Part shown: positions 27,201 to 35,304 of the stretch, one piece after another
Numbering within the stretch: the stretch's first letter is position 1
Layout: every line of letters begins with the position of its first letter
Source: Palsa-504 sp963808615
GTDB lineage: Bacteria > Actinomycetota > Actinomycetes > Streptosporangiales > Streptosporangiaceae
Assembly: GCA_963808615.1 (NCBI GenBank)
Contig: CAWEGV010000013.1
Span: forward strand, 124,001-188,000
DNA: 64,000 nucleotides
Direction of reading: 5' to 3'
Notes under the pieces: model-generated
Told to the model about the DNA's origin: nothing
Databases searched by the model: none
The model's input: only the letters and a program-made list of their open reading frames with translations
Translations under genes and position numbers: made by a program

Positions 27201-27558
27201 CCCAGCTGTAGTGGGCATCGGCCTGGCCTGCCGCGCTGACGGCCAGCACCTCGCCCGCGGCGGTCCAGCCGGCCACCCGGGTCTTGTGGTCGGCCCAGTA
27301 GGTAAGCCGGGTCGCGGCGCTGCCGTCGGGATCGGTCAGGTAGGCCTCGGGGCTGCCGTCCCGCCAGCTCGTCCAGGCGATCCGGGTGCCGTCCCGGGAG
27401 AATCGCGGGTGGCTGACCTGGGCGGCGTCGGAGGACAGCCGCCAGGCGCGGCCTCCTTCGGCGGGTGCGAGCCAGAGGTCGTCTTCCGCTACGAAGACGA
27501 GCAGCTCACCGTGAACATGCGGATACCGAAGATAACCACGTGAAGTCACGCAGTTCAT
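24283..27558 (-). CDS. Tricorn protease homologue (S41 family peptidase)
   Basis: A 1,091-residue cytoplasmic peptidase. The N-terminal ~650 residues form two beta-propeller domains (repeated blades such as HPRFSRDGTRIAWTSW and LCWSPDSAWLAWSQ); then come a helical core, a PDZ domain (VRPGDELVAVDGQPVDPVRG) and the S41 catalytic domain. The expected tetrad is present: Ser732-His733 (LGTSHAY), Ser959 (EFAGSDGDIV) and Glu1019 (WGVENHGVDPD), close to the archaeal tricorn numbering. Tricorn degrades peptides released by the proteasome. It starts 30 bp after the response regulator stop, so it may belong to the same transcript, and it is coupled to its duplicate by TGATG. Confidence 0.93.
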   Translation of the reverse strand: MNCVTSRGYLRYPHVHGELLVFVAEDDLWLAPAEGGRAWRLSSDAAQVSHPRFSRDGTRIAWTSWRDGSPEAYLTDPDGSAATRLTYWADHKTRVAGWTAAGEVLAVSAAGQADAHYSWAYAVPVEGAPPRRLPFGPVNDLALEHAATALQTGRMGGEPAYWKRYRGGTAGKLWTASADDPLFTRILADLDSQLTSPMLIGDRLFFLSDHEGTGNIYSCALDGTGLARHTDHDGRYARNPATDGQRIVYHVAGDLWILDGPDAAGPRRLEVSLGSPAAARAPRLITARDHLGSLDCDETGQASVVEVRGTVHWLTHKDGPARALHVDPEARARMPVVLGAGGRVAWVTDAAGPDALEIGSVDGEPRPVRHAEGQLGTVLCLAASPDGATVAAAAHDGRLLAVDVESGQVRELASDDDGAADGLCWSPDSAWLAWSQPGPSPLRRIRVARLADGEVIDVTDGRFADTGPVFTADGLYLAFLSVRSFDPVYDAQSFDLTFPYGSRPYLVPLAADTPSPFGPLPGGRPVGQDPPDEDKSDSAERPVVWLDPDDLASRVVGVPVPEARYSGLAAVKGGLAWLREPVTGVLGDSAARVEDDSPRPSLERFDLRKREVTELADELDWFDVSGDGTQLVIKDHDELRVVPSEAKDDHDSDEAVTVDLSRARFTADPAALWRHAYGELGRIMRRNFWTPDMSGVDWDGVLGDYQPLLDRIRGADDFADVLWEAVAELGTSHAYIIKAGEDFFGAAGDGRAAMGQLGADISRDGSGRWVVDRVLPGESSDPRARSPLAAPGVAVRPGDELVAVDGQPVDPVRGPWPLLAGTAGKPVELTVQPASGPRRAAVVVPLRDERRLRYQDWVAGRRRVVRELSEGRLGYLHIPDMMGEGWAHFHRDLRTELKFDGLIMDVRGNGGGHISQLVVEKLARRVIGWDIGRWAQPESYPEEARRGPMVALADEFAGSDGDIVTAAIRLLDLGPVVGTRTWGGVTGIDGIPGHELVDGTHLTVPRYAFSFDQLGWGVENHGVDPDVEVLISPDDWAAGRDPQLETAVRLALEALEKQPPRPRPDPSSGPRKGRPPLPPRAPRTSATEGAA

Positions 27559-27588
27559 CTTATGGTCTGCCGCGGGCCGCCCCGGATC

Positions 27589-28209
27589 CTAAAGCCAGCC
27601 GCGCTCGGAGGCGATGTGCAGCGCCTCGGCCCGGTTGCGGGCGCCGGTCTTCTGGATGCAGGCGGACAGGTAGTTCCGCACGGTGCCCTCGGACAGGTAG
27701 AGCTGGCGGGCGATCTGCGCGATCGTCCCGCCGTCGGCGGACGCCTCCAGGACGTCGCGCTCGCGCGGGGTGAGCGGGTTGAGGCCGTCGGCCAGGGCGG
27801 CGGCGGCCAGGTCCGGGTCGATGACCCGCTCGCCGGCCAGCACCCGGCGGATGGTCTGGCTGAGCTTGTCGGCCGGGGAGTCCTTGACCAGGAAGGCGGA
27901 GACCCCGGACTCCATGGCGCGGCGCAGGAAGCCCGGGCGGCCGAACGTGGTCAGGATCACGATCTTGATGCCGGGGAGCACCTGCTTCAGCTCGGCGGCG
28001 GCGGCCAGGCCGTCCAGGCCGGGCATCTCGATGTCGAGCACGGCCACGTCGGGCTTGGTCTCCTGGGCCGCCTTGAGCACCTCGTCGCCCCGTCCGACCT
28101 GGGCCACGACCTCCATGTCACCCTCGAACGACAGCAGGGCGGCCAGCGCCTCCCTGATCATGACCTGGTCCTCGGCCAGCAGCAGCCGGACCGGCGCCTC
28201 ACTCGTCAT
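27589..28209 (-). CDS. NarL/LuxR family response regulator
   Basis: A 206-residue protein from the ATG at 28209; a TTG three codons earlier is the alternative. The receiver domain has the acidic pocket LLAEDQ, the phospho-acceptor Asp in VAVLDIEMPGLDG, and FLVKDS. The C-terminal LuxR helix-turn-helix reads LTPRERDVLEASADGGTIAQ, then LYLSEGTVRNYLSA. It overlaps the stop of the kinase gene by 11 bp, forming a DesK/DesR-like pair. Neighbouring ABC exporter genes make it likely that the pair controls the exporter, and perhaps the tricorn genes downstream. Confidence 0.93.
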   Translation of the reverse strand: MTSEAPVRLLLAEDQVMIREALAALLSFEGDMEVVAQVGRGDEVLKAAQETKPDVAVLDIEMPGLDGLAAAAELKQVLPGIKIVILTTFGRPGFLRRAMESGVSAFLVKDSPADKLSQTIRRVLAGERVIDPDLAAAALADGLNPLTPRERDVLEASADGGTIAQIARQLYLSEGTVRNYLSACIQKTGARNRAEALHIASERGWL

Positions 28210-29536
28210 AGCGGTCAACCGGGACCGTGGCGGTCAGCTCGAAGCCGCGGGCCTGCCGGAGACTGGCGCCGGGTTCGGCCGCCCCGAGCGACAGGCGGCC
28301 GCCTTCGGCGGACAGCCGTTCCGACATGCCGCGCAGCCCGGCTCCGTGGGCCGCGCCCGGGTCCTGGCCGCCGGGTCCGCGGCCATCGTCGCTGACCTCG
28401 AGGGACAGCTCGCCGGGGTGCTGGATCAGGCGGATCCGGCAGTTCTTGGCGCCGGAGTGGCGGATCACGTTGGTTACGGCCTCGCGCAGGCACCAGGCCA
28501 GCACCGCCTCCGCTTCGGCGTCGAACGTGCCCGACCGCAGGGTCAGCCCGGGATCGTCGTCGAGCCGGATGCCGGCCGCCTCCAGCGCGTTCCTGGCCGT
28601 GATCGCCTCGATGGCCAGCGTCGGGCGGCGGTAGCCGGAGACCGCCTCCCTGATGTCGTGCAGCGTCTGCCGGCTGACCCGGCCGATGTCGCCGAGGTCG
28701 CCGAGGACCAGGTCGCGTTCGGCAGAGGCGGGCAGCTTGCCCAGCCGCTTGGCGGCGAGCTCCGACTTCAGCGTGATCATCGACAGCGACTGCCCGGTCA
28801 GGTCGTGCATGTCCCGGGCCAGCCGGAGCCGTTCGGAGTTGGCGGCCAGCTTGGCCACGGTCTCCCGGGCCGCGGCCAGCTCGTGCATGAGATCCATCTG
28901 CATCCGGAAGCCGATCATGGCCACGCCGATGAGCAGGACGGGCAGCAGCACGATCAGGAAATCCGTCGGGTCGTCGTGCGAGAGCCAGCTGAAGAACAGG
29001 TAGCAGAGCCCTACGGCCAGGACCCCGCTCATGGCCACCCGCCGGCCGCCCGGCCCGGAGGGGAGGATCATGCCGGCCGCCGCGGACACGTAGATCCACA
29101 GCGGCGTCCAGTCCTTGCCGTAGACCACGCAAGCCAGCGCCGCGAGCACGGCGAGGATAAGCAGGCCGACGCGGCCCAGGTCCGGCCGGCCGATCGAGTT
29201 GGCCACGACAGGCACGTACAGGCAGGCGAAGGCGACCGCGATGACCAGGCCGCCGGCGATCCACAGCACCCCGTTGCGGTGGTTGAACAGGTGACTGACC
29301 GGCGCGATGAGGTAGACCAGCCAGACACCGCAGAAGAACCAGCGCCACGTGTTCCCCGTCCCCGGTACCCCCGGCCTGCGCCGCAGGCCGAAGCCGTTCG
29401 CGATCAGGCCGGGCCGGGGCTCCAGGGACTGCTCCGCTGCGGCCTCGTCGTGCGCTGGCCCGGCGGCGTCGGCGATTGCGGCCTGGTCATGCCCGGTCCG
29501 GCCAGAGCCCGTTTGGTTCAGCCCTCTCATCGCCAT
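28199..29536 (-). CDS. DesK-like sensor histidine kinase
   Basis: A 445-residue kinase from the ATG at 29536, chosen for its GAGGTGAC ribosome site; a second ATG lies ten codons earlier. A Gly/Ala-rich cytoplasmic N-terminus of about 65 residues precedes roughly six membrane helices (WRWFFCGVWLVYLIAPV to LIVLLPVLLIGVAMIGF). The HisKA_3 block has the phospho-His in LARDMHDLTGQSLSMI, and the ATPase has REAVTNVIRHSGA and SDDGRGPG. Few extracellular residues are visible, so it may sense membrane state or work with the ABC exporter encoded upstream. Confidence 0.92.
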   Translation of the reverse strand: MAMRGLNQTGSGRTGHDQAAIADAAGPAHDEAAAEQSLEPRPGLIANGFGLRRRPGVPGTGNTWRWFFCGVWLVYLIAPVSHLFNHRNGVLWIAGGLVIAVAFACLYVPVVANSIGRPDLGRVGLLILAVLAALACVVYGKDWTPLWIYVSAAAGMILPSGPGGRRVAMSGVLAVGLCYLFFSWLSHDDPTDFLIVLLPVLLIGVAMIGFRMQMDLMHELAAARETVAKLAANSERLRLARDMHDLTGQSLSMITLKSELAAKRLGKLPASAERDLVLGDLGDIGRVSRQTLHDIREAVSGYRRPTLAIEAITARNALEAAGIRLDDDPGLTLRSGTFDAEAEAVLAWCLREAVTNVIRHSGAKNCRIRLIQHPGELSLEVSDDGRGPGGQDPGAAHGAGLRGMSERLSAEGGRLSLGAAEPGASLRQARGFELTATVPVDRYDE

Positions 29537-29585
29537 CGCATCGTCACCTCGTATCCATGCTGCCACGTTTCCCCCGGTACGCCAC

Positions 29586-29613
29586 CGGGGCGTGCCAGTG
29601 CTGGCACGCCCCG
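29586..29613. promoter_or_regulatory. Strong hairpin between ABC permease and kinase genes
   Basis: A perfect 13-bp inverted repeat, CGGGGCGTGCCAG and its complement, separated by TG. It lies in the 140-bp gap of an otherwise tight minus-strand gene run. With no T-tract it may be an attenuator, a processing site or an internal terminator that lowers kinase expression relative to the transporter. Confidence 0.7.
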
Positions 29614-29676
29614 TGGTCCCCCACGTCCCGGCCAGGCCCCCGTGGCGCTGGCCGGGTCTGTCTCGTCATGGCCGGC

Positions 29677-30402
29677 TCAGACCGTCTCCGCCGTGGAGCG
29701 GACCGCGAAGGTGGCCAGCGCCACGAAGATCACGAACCAGACCACGATGCCGACCACGTTGGCCACGGCCGCGGTGCCATGGCCGATCACGTCGGTGGTG
29801 ATCTTGACGACCTGGTAGGTGGGCGTGAACTCGCCGAACTTCTGCAGCGCACCGCTCAGCGGGAACCACAGGCCGCCGAAGATCGAGAAGAAGAAGAACA
29901 CGACGATGGTGACCGGCTGGACCGAATCGGGATCGAGCTTGTAGCCGAGCGCGACGGCCAGCGCCGCGAAGATCAGCGTGCCGATCCAGATCGCGATGGC
30001 GCACACGATCCACTTCCAGGCCGCCATGTGGACGTCACCGTAGAAGCGGCCGAGCAGGAACACGATCACGATGGACGGCACGGTGGTCACCATCGAGGCC
30101 AGGATCTTGGCCACCACGTAGGCGCTGGCCGGCAGGGGCGTGAGCCGGAGTTGCCTGATCCAGCCGTCCTTGCGCTCCTGCGAGATCCGGATCGTGTTGT
30201 TGTTGAACGCGCCGCTGAAGGCGCCGAAGGCGGCCATGCCGACCATGTAGAAGGCCGCGAACGAGACGCCGTACCCGGTTGCCTTCTGCTTCCCGAAGAT
30301 CAGGTAGAACATCACGGGCAGGGCGACCGTGAAGATGAGGTACCGCTTGTTCCGCCGGAGCCTTGATATTTCGGTCTTGGCCAGCGCCAGTGTGCCGCTC
30401 AT
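29677..30402 (-). CDS. ABC-2 type transporter permease
   Basis: A 241-residue integral membrane protein with six hydrophobic segments (YLIFTVALPVMFYLIFG, FAAFYMVGMAAFGAFSGAF, ILASMVTTVPSIVIVFLLG and others). It has the ABC-2 family context QERKDGWIRQLRLTPLPASA between helices. It pairs with the ATPase whose stop is one base before this ATG. Such DrrAB-like exporters remove antibiotics or lipids. The kinase and regulator downstream on the same strand complete a common actinobacterial resistance/export module. Confidence 0.92.
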   Translation of the reverse strand: MSGTLALAKTEISRLRRNKRYLIFTVALPVMFYLIFGKQKATGYGVSFAAFYMVGMAAFGAFSGAFNNNTIRISQERKDGWIRQLRLTPLPASAYVVAKILASMVTTVPSIVIVFLLGRFYGDVHMAAWKWIVCAIAIWIGTLIFAALAVALGYKLDPDSVQPVTIVVFFFFSIFGGLWFPLSGALQKFGEFTPTYQVVKITTDVIGHGTAAVANVVGIVVWFVIFVALATFAVRSTAETV

Positions 30403-30403
30403 C

Positions 30404-31435
30404 TCAGATCGTCTCCCCTGCTTGCGCGCTGCCGCCGGCGGCGGCGTCGTCTTCCGCGGTGATGGCCAGGAAGGCCTGCTCGAGGCCGAGGCCGGTGACC
30501 TCGATGCCATGCGGCCGCAGGCCCGCGTCCAGTACCCCGTACAGCGTGGCGTCGGAGTCGCTGGTCTGGATCTGCACGAAGTCGCGCCTGACCTCCAGGT
30601 TCACCAGGCCGGGCAGGCCGAGCAGGAACTGCTCGTCCACCTGGTCCAGGTGGAACGTGATCCGCCTGGCGCCTGCCTTGGCCTTGATCTCGGCCGGGGT
30701 GCCGTCGGCCAGCAGCCGGCCCCGGTTGATGACCAGGATCCGGTCCGCGGCCTGGTCGGCTTCTTCCAGGTAGTGGGTGGCGAACAGCAGCGTGCGGCCC
30801 TCGGCCACCTCGGCCTTCATGCTGTCCCAGAACAGCCGGCGGGTTTCCACGTCCATGGCCGTGGTCGGCTCGTCCAGCACGATCAGCTCGGACTTGCCGC
30901 AGATGGCCAGCGCGAACCGGACCCGCTGGGTCTGGCCGCCGGACAGCCGGTCCACCCGCTGGTCGGCGAACTTGTCGATGCCGGCCCGCTTGAGCGTCAG
31001 GTCGACCGGCTCGGGCTTGGGGTGCAAGGTCGTCACCAGCGTGACCAGCTCGCGCACCGTCACCTCGGGCATCAGCCCGCCGGACTGCAGCATGGCGCCC
31101 ACCCGGCCGGACTTCACCGCGTGGTACGGATCGGAGCCGAACATCTCGATCTTCCCGCTGGTGGGCTTGCGCAGCGCGAGCAGCATGTCAAGCGAGGTGG
31201 ACTTGCCCGCGCCGTTCGGGCCGAGCAGCGCCACGGTCTCGCCGGGGCGCAGGTCCAGGTTCAGCCCGTCGACCGCCTTGAGGCTCCCGTAGTGCTTGGT
31301 CACGTTCTCGAACTTCACGACCGGCGCGCTCCCGTGACCGGCGCCGTAGCTCGTGCCGTACCCGGGCTCCGCGGCATAACCAGCAGCGCTGCCGTCGCTC
31401 CTGGCCACGCCGCTAGCCGTCCCGTAATGGTTCAT
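30404..31435 (-). CDS. ABC transporter ATP-binding protein (drug/lipid exporter type)
   Basis: A 343-residue ATPase from the ATG at 31435, which has an AGGGGATGAG ribosome site. A Gly/Ser/Tyr-rich N-terminal stretch of about 35 residues precedes the nucleotide-binding domain: Walker A LLGPNGAGKSTSLDML, signature LSGGQTQRVRFALAI, Walker B ELIVLDEPTTAMD and the switch His in LLFATHYLEE. The C-terminal domain (DUF4162-like) reads RITFHLDQVDEQFLLGLPGL. It is the first gene of the exporter, kinase, regulator and tricorn run. The gap to the divergent GbsR/MarR gene should hold its promoter. Confidence 0.93.
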   Translation of the reverse strand: MNHYGTASGVARSDGSAAGYAAEPGYGTSYGAGHGSAPVVKFENVTKHYGSLKAVDGLNLDLRPGETVALLGPNGAGKSTSLDMLLALRKPTSGKIEMFGSDPYHAVKSGRVGAMLQSGGLMPEVTVRELVTLVTTLHPKPEPVDLTLKRAGIDKFADQRVDRLSGGQTQRVRFALAICGKSELIVLDEPTTAMDVETRRLFWDSMKAEVAEGRTLLFATHYLEEADQAADRILVINRGRLLADGTPAEIKAKAGARRITFHLDQVDEQFLLGLPGLVNLEVRRDFVQIQTSDSDATLYGVLDAGLRPHGIEVTGLGLEQAFLAITAEDDAAAGGSAQAGETI

Positions 31436-31666
31436 CTCATCCCCTGTCGTTTCCGGCCCCGCCTGGCTGGTGGGTGCTACGTGAGGCCGGTCCATCCATA
31501 CCACCATCCGGCCGGCGGCGCGGGTAGTGCCGTCCCTCAGCGGCCGGCCATGACATGTGTCATTGGCGGCCCGGTGACGGGCGCGAAGCGCGCTGGGCTG
31601 GTGACGCGCGGGAAGTGACGTGAGCTGGATGACAGTTATATATGTTATTCGTGTAGAGTCAGGCGT

Positions 31667-32167
31667 ATGACTGATGACGCGGCAGTGCGGTTCGCCGACC
31701 GGGCCGGGGGATTCTACGCCCGGGAGTACGGCATCCCGCCGGTGGCGGGGCGGCTCATCGGGTACCTGGCCGTGTGCGATCCGCCGCAGCAGACGATCGC
31801 CGGCCTGGCCGAGGCGCTGCTGGCCAGCCGGAGCGCCATCACCGGGGCGGTCAAGCTGCTCGAGGGCTATCACGGGGTGCGCCGCACCCGGTCCGCGGGC
31901 GACCGGGTGGATCACGTCAGCCTGGACCCGGCCGTGCTCGAGCCGCGGGGCTTCGCGCCGTTCGTCTACCAGGAGATGGCGGCGCTGGCCCGGGAGGGAC
32001 TTGAGCTGCTGCAGGACGCCCCGCCCGCCCGGCGGGCCATCCTGGAGGACACCGCGGCGCTGGGCGACTTCCTGGCCGAGCGGATGCCGGCCCTGCTGCA
32101 GGAGTGGCATGCGCGCCGGGACGCGCTGCGGGCCGCGGGCAGTGGCGCGGGCGCCGGTACCACCTGA
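31667..32167 (+). CDS. GbsR/MarR family transcriptional regulator
   Basis: A 166-residue winged-helix protein: FADRAGGFYAREYGIPPVAG, then LAEALLASRSAITGAVKLLE as the recognition region, and a helical dimerisation tail. The pattern matches the GbsR/MarR-like repressors that often sit beside drug exporters. It is divergent from the ABC exporter operon. The 231-bp interval contains an AT-rich run (about 31631-31655) that is the likely promoter area. It probably represses the exporter as well as itself. Confidence 0.85.
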   Translation: MTDDAAVRFADRAGGFYAREYGIPPVAGRLIGYLAVCDPPQQTIAGLAEALLASRSAITGAVKLLEGYHGVRRTRSAGDRVDHVSLDPAVLEPRGFAPFVYQEMAALAREGLELLQDAPPARRAILEDTAALGDFLAERMPALLQEWHARRDALRAAGSGAGAGTT

Positions 32168-32201
32168 CCCACCTTGGGGTTCATTCGCTTCTGGTTCATG
32201 C

Positions 32202-32252
32202 CTTTCCGGATCATCGTTTCCGGATCATTCGTTTCCGGATCATTCGTTTCTG
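32202..32252. repeat. 15-bp tandem repeat at the 3' end of the permease gene
   Basis: TTTCCGGATCATTCG occurs at 32217 and 32232, with a 14-bp variant at 32203 and a diverged partial copy at 32247. The last copies cover the stop codon of the FtsX-like permease on the minus strand, so the repeat looks like local duplication of that gene end. Confidence 0.8.
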
Positions 32253-34588
32253 GCCACCTCGGGTCCGGTGATGCGTTTCAGCAGCGGGAAGGTGGCCGCG
32301 ATGATGGCGAGGGCGGCCAGGATCCCGCCCGCAGTGAGGAGATAGTACGCGGCACCGGGTGCCACCATCGGGTAGTGCTGCGCCACGGAGGCATACTCCG
32401 CGGCGGCGGCGAACCCGGTGCCGATCGCGACGGCGGCCACGGCGAGCAGCGGGACGGCGCTTTCCAGCGCGACGACGCGGCGCAGCATGGCGAGCCGGGC
32501 GCCGGTGAGCCGCAGCAGGCTGAACGGCCGCTTGCGGTCGGCGAGCCCGGCCGCGATGGCCGCGGCGAGCGTGCAGCCGGCGATCGGCAGGCTGACCAGG
32601 ATCACCGTGTTCGCGAGCTGCCGGTAGGCGTCGTCGCCGGAATGGTCCTGGCTGATCAGGTCGCCGAGGGTGGACGGGCCGCCGGAAGCGGCGTATTCGT
32701 ACGCGTTCTCCAGTACCGTCCTGACCTGTTCGACCGTCGGCCCGGAGCCGTTCGTGCCCACGTTGATGGCGTCCACGCCGAGGGTGTCAAGCCGCGTGGC
32801 CGGGACGTTCGCGGCCGGCCAGGTGATCCCGGCCGACGTCGTGCCGTCCAGGGGGCCATCCAGCCCGTCTTCGGGGAACGCCGCCGTTGTCGCCCTGGCC
32901 GGGCAGCGGCCGAGGGCGGGAACGGTCGCGAGCTGCGCGCACGAGACCACGCCCGCCGGCACCGGGCTTGAGGGTCCGCCCAGATTGGCGCCGAGGTCGT
33001 GGAACGTCCCTGGAATGGTCAGCTTCGGGTCCGCGCGGACCACGACCACCCCCTGGACGCCGGGAATGCCGCGCAGCTGTGCCGCGAGCGGCGCGGCGGG
33101 CGCGGCCGGTCCCGGGCGTGCCGCGGCGGGGGGCTCGGCCGAGGACACGAACATGCCGGACGCCGTCAGCTGGTCCGTCACCACGGCCGCGGCCGCGGGG
33201 GTGGCAAACCGCGTGGCGTCCTTGGCGTCCTGCGTGCTGATGCCCACCACGGCCACGGTGGTGACGAACAGGGCGAGCACCAGGCCGCTGACGGCGCGGA
33301 AGGCGGCCTTCGGGTCGTCGGCCAGGCGACGGGCGGCGATCAGCGCGCCGGGGCGGCTGGTCCGCCGGGCCATGACTCGGGCCGCGGCCATGGTGAGCCA
33401 CGGGCCTGCGATGACCAGGCCGACGATGATGAGCAGGAAGCCGGACAGGAGCGCCCACACCTCACCGCCCACGGAGGCCGGGGTGCCGCGCACGACGAAG
33501 AAGCCGAGCTCGGCCAGGCCGGCCAGCAGCGGCAGCACCCGCCAGGCCCGCGGCGGTCGCGGGGTGGTCCGGCGGGCCACGCCGAGCGGTGAGATGTGCA
33601 CCCGGCGCAGGGCCAGCCGGGCGGCCACGGCGGCGGCCACCGGCACGCCGATCGCCACCGCGAGGATGTCCGCCAGGCTGAGCGACATGTCGGCGGGGAA
33701 GAACGGCTGGCCGAGGAACGGGATGCCCGCGACCGGGGCACGCAGCAGGAAGAAGATCCCGAACCCGGCCGCCGTCCCCAGGACCGCACCTGCCGTCGAT
33801 TCGGTGGCGGCGAGCCAGGAAACCTGCCTGCGGGTCGCGCCGACCAGGCGCATCGCCGCGAACCGCTGCTCGCGGCGGGCGGCCGACAGCCGGGTCGCGG
33901 TGGCGATGAAGATCAGCACCGGGGCCAGCATGGCCAGCGCCACGACGGACAAGATGAGGTCGATGCTGACCGACTGGATTCCCGCGCTGGGCGGCATGTA
34001 GTTCAGGCCCTCGGGGTTCGCCTGGGCATCGAACCTGCCGGGCACCGTCGTGGCGATCGACGTCACCGGCACGCTGTCCGGGGTGTGCGCCAGCTGCGCG
34101 GAGGTGTGCCCGATGACGATGACCAGCGAGTCCGGCGACGACAGCGCGGCGTCGCCGATCACCCCGGCCAGGCGGCCGGGGTAGCGGTCGCCCAGTTCGT
34201 CCGCCGGGGTGCTGCGCAGCAGCGCGGCGAGCGCGGGCGAGGCGTAGTACTGGCCCGGGCCCGGGTCACGGGCGATGCCCGGCGGCACCGGCGACGAGGC
34301 ACCGGTGGCGGCCACGTCGAAGCGGTCGATCTGCTGCCCGTCGAAAGTGTCACCGGATGGGTGCCACCACAGCGGGGCGATGCCCGGCGCCGCCGGGCCC
34401 GCGGGCACGGACGCGGTGCCGGTCCAGAGCCATGCGTGGCGGTTGTTCCAGGTGGTGACCGCGTTGGTCGCGGCCACCGCGGTCAGCAGCAGGCCGACGC
34501 CCAGGCCCACCGCGACGGCCAGGACCAGGAAGCGGGTGACGGCCTCGCGCCCGCCGCTGATTACCAGCCGCAGCCCGAGCCCGATCAC
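32240..34588 (-). CDS. FtsX-like permease of an ABC transporter
   Basis: A 782-residue membrane protein: an N-terminal helix, a large extracytoplasmic domain (about residues 30-200), three helices typical of FtsX (LILSVVALAMLAPVLIFIAT and following), further central helices, a second extracytoplasmic segment and a terminal helix set. This is the duplicated MacB/FtsX layout of actinobacterial efflux or lipoprotein-related exporters. Its GTG start overlaps the ATPase stop as GTGA, so the pair is coupled. The partner regulator is the PadR gene at the head of the operon. Confidence 0.9.
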   Translation of the reverse strand: MIGLGLRLVISGGREAVTRFLVLAVAVGLGVGLLLTAVAATNAVTTWNNRHAWLWTGTASVPAGPAAPGIAPLWWHPSGDTFDGQQIDRFDVAATGASSPVPPGIARDPGPGQYYASPALAALLRSTPADELGDRYPGRLAGVIGDAALSSPDSLVIVIGHTSAQLAHTPDSVPVTSIATTVPGRFDAQANPEGLNYMPPSAGIQSVSIDLILSVVALAMLAPVLIFIATATRLSAARREQRFAAMRLVGATRRQVSWLAATESTAGAVLGTAAGFGIFFLLRAPVAGIPFLGQPFFPADMSLSLADILAVAIGVPVAAAVAARLALRRVHISPLGVARRTTPRPPRAWRVLPLLAGLAELGFFVVRGTPASVGGEVWALLSGFLLIIVGLVIAGPWLTMAAARVMARRTSRPGALIAARRLADDPKAAFRAVSGLVLALFVTTVAVVGISTQDAKDATRFATPAAAAVVTDQLTASGMFVSSAEPPAAARPGPAAPAAPLAAQLRGIPGVQGVVVVRADPKLTIPGTFHDLGANLGGPSSPVPAGVVSCAQLATVPALGRCPARATTAAFPEDGLDGPLDGTTSAGITWPAANVPATRLDTLGVDAINVGTNGSGPTVEQVRTVLENAYEYAASGGPSTLGDLISQDHSGDDAYRQLANTVILVSLPIAGCTLAAAIAAGLADRKRPFSLLRLTGARLAMLRRVVALESAVPLLAVAAVAIGTGFAAAAEYASVAQHYPMVAPGAAYYLLTAGGILAALAIIAATFPLLKRITGPEVARNE

Positions 34589-35304
34589 GGCCTGGCCCCG
34601 GTCAGCGTGCTGACCGTGCCGTCCCGCACCACGACCTCGCGGTCGGCGTAGGCGGCGACCCGGGCGTCGTGGGTGACCAGGACGACGGTTGTGCCGCGCT
34701 CGCGGGCGACGTCGGTCAGCAGGTCCATCACCAGTTCCCCGGACACCGAGTCCAGCGACCCGGTCGGCTCGTCGGCGAACAGCACCTCGGGAGCGGCGAC
34801 CAGGCCGCGGGCCAGCGCGACCCGCTGGGCCTGCCCGCCGGACAGCTCCCCGGACCTGCGGCCCTGCAGCCCGTCCAGGCCCAGCGTGGCGAACCAGTCC
34901 CGGGCCGCCGTCATCGCCGGGCCGCGGCGGGTCCCGGACAGCAGCAGCGGCAGGGCGATGTTCTCCTCTGCGGTCAGCTCGGGGACCAGCTGCCCGGACT
35001 GGAACACGAACCCGAACCGGTCCCGGCGCAGCGCGCTGCGCCGGTCATCGCTCTGCGTGTCCAGCCGCTGCCCGTCGAACCAGACCTCGCCCTCGCCCGG
35101 GACCAGGATGCCCGCCAGGCAGTGCAGCAGCGTGGACTTGCCGGAGCCGCTCGGCCCCATCACCGCGACGATCTCGCCCCGCCGGACGGTCAGGCAGGCG
35201 CCGCGCAGCGCCGGCGTCTCGCCGAACGAAAGGACCAGGTTGCGCGCCTCGATGATCGTCCCGGTCCCGTGGTCCGCCGCGACGGCGGGAAGATTCGCGG
35301 TCAC
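34585..35304 (-). CDS. LolD/MacB-type ABC transporter ATP-binding protein
   Basis: A 239-residue ATPase. I place the start at the GTG at 35304, which overlaps the PadR stop as GTGA; an open extension upstream is PadR sequence read in another frame. Motifs: Walker A VMGPSGSGKSTLLHCL, Q-loop GFVFQSGQLVPELTAEENIA, signature LSGGQAQRVALARGL, Walker B VLFADEPTGSLDSVSG and VLVTHDARVA. It energises the FtsX-like permease encoded next. Confidence 0.93.
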   Translation of the reverse strand: MTANLPAVAADHGTGTIIEARNLVLSFGETPALRGACLTVRRGEIVAVMGPSGSGKSTLLHCLAGILVPGEGEVWFDGQRLDTQSDDRRSALRRDRFGFVFQSGQLVPELTAEENIALPLLLSGTRRGPAMTAARDWFATLGLDGLQGRRSGELSGGQAQRVALARGLVAAPEVLFADEPTGSLDSVSGELVMDLLTDVARERGTTVVLVTHDARVAAYADREVVVRDGTVSTLTGARP

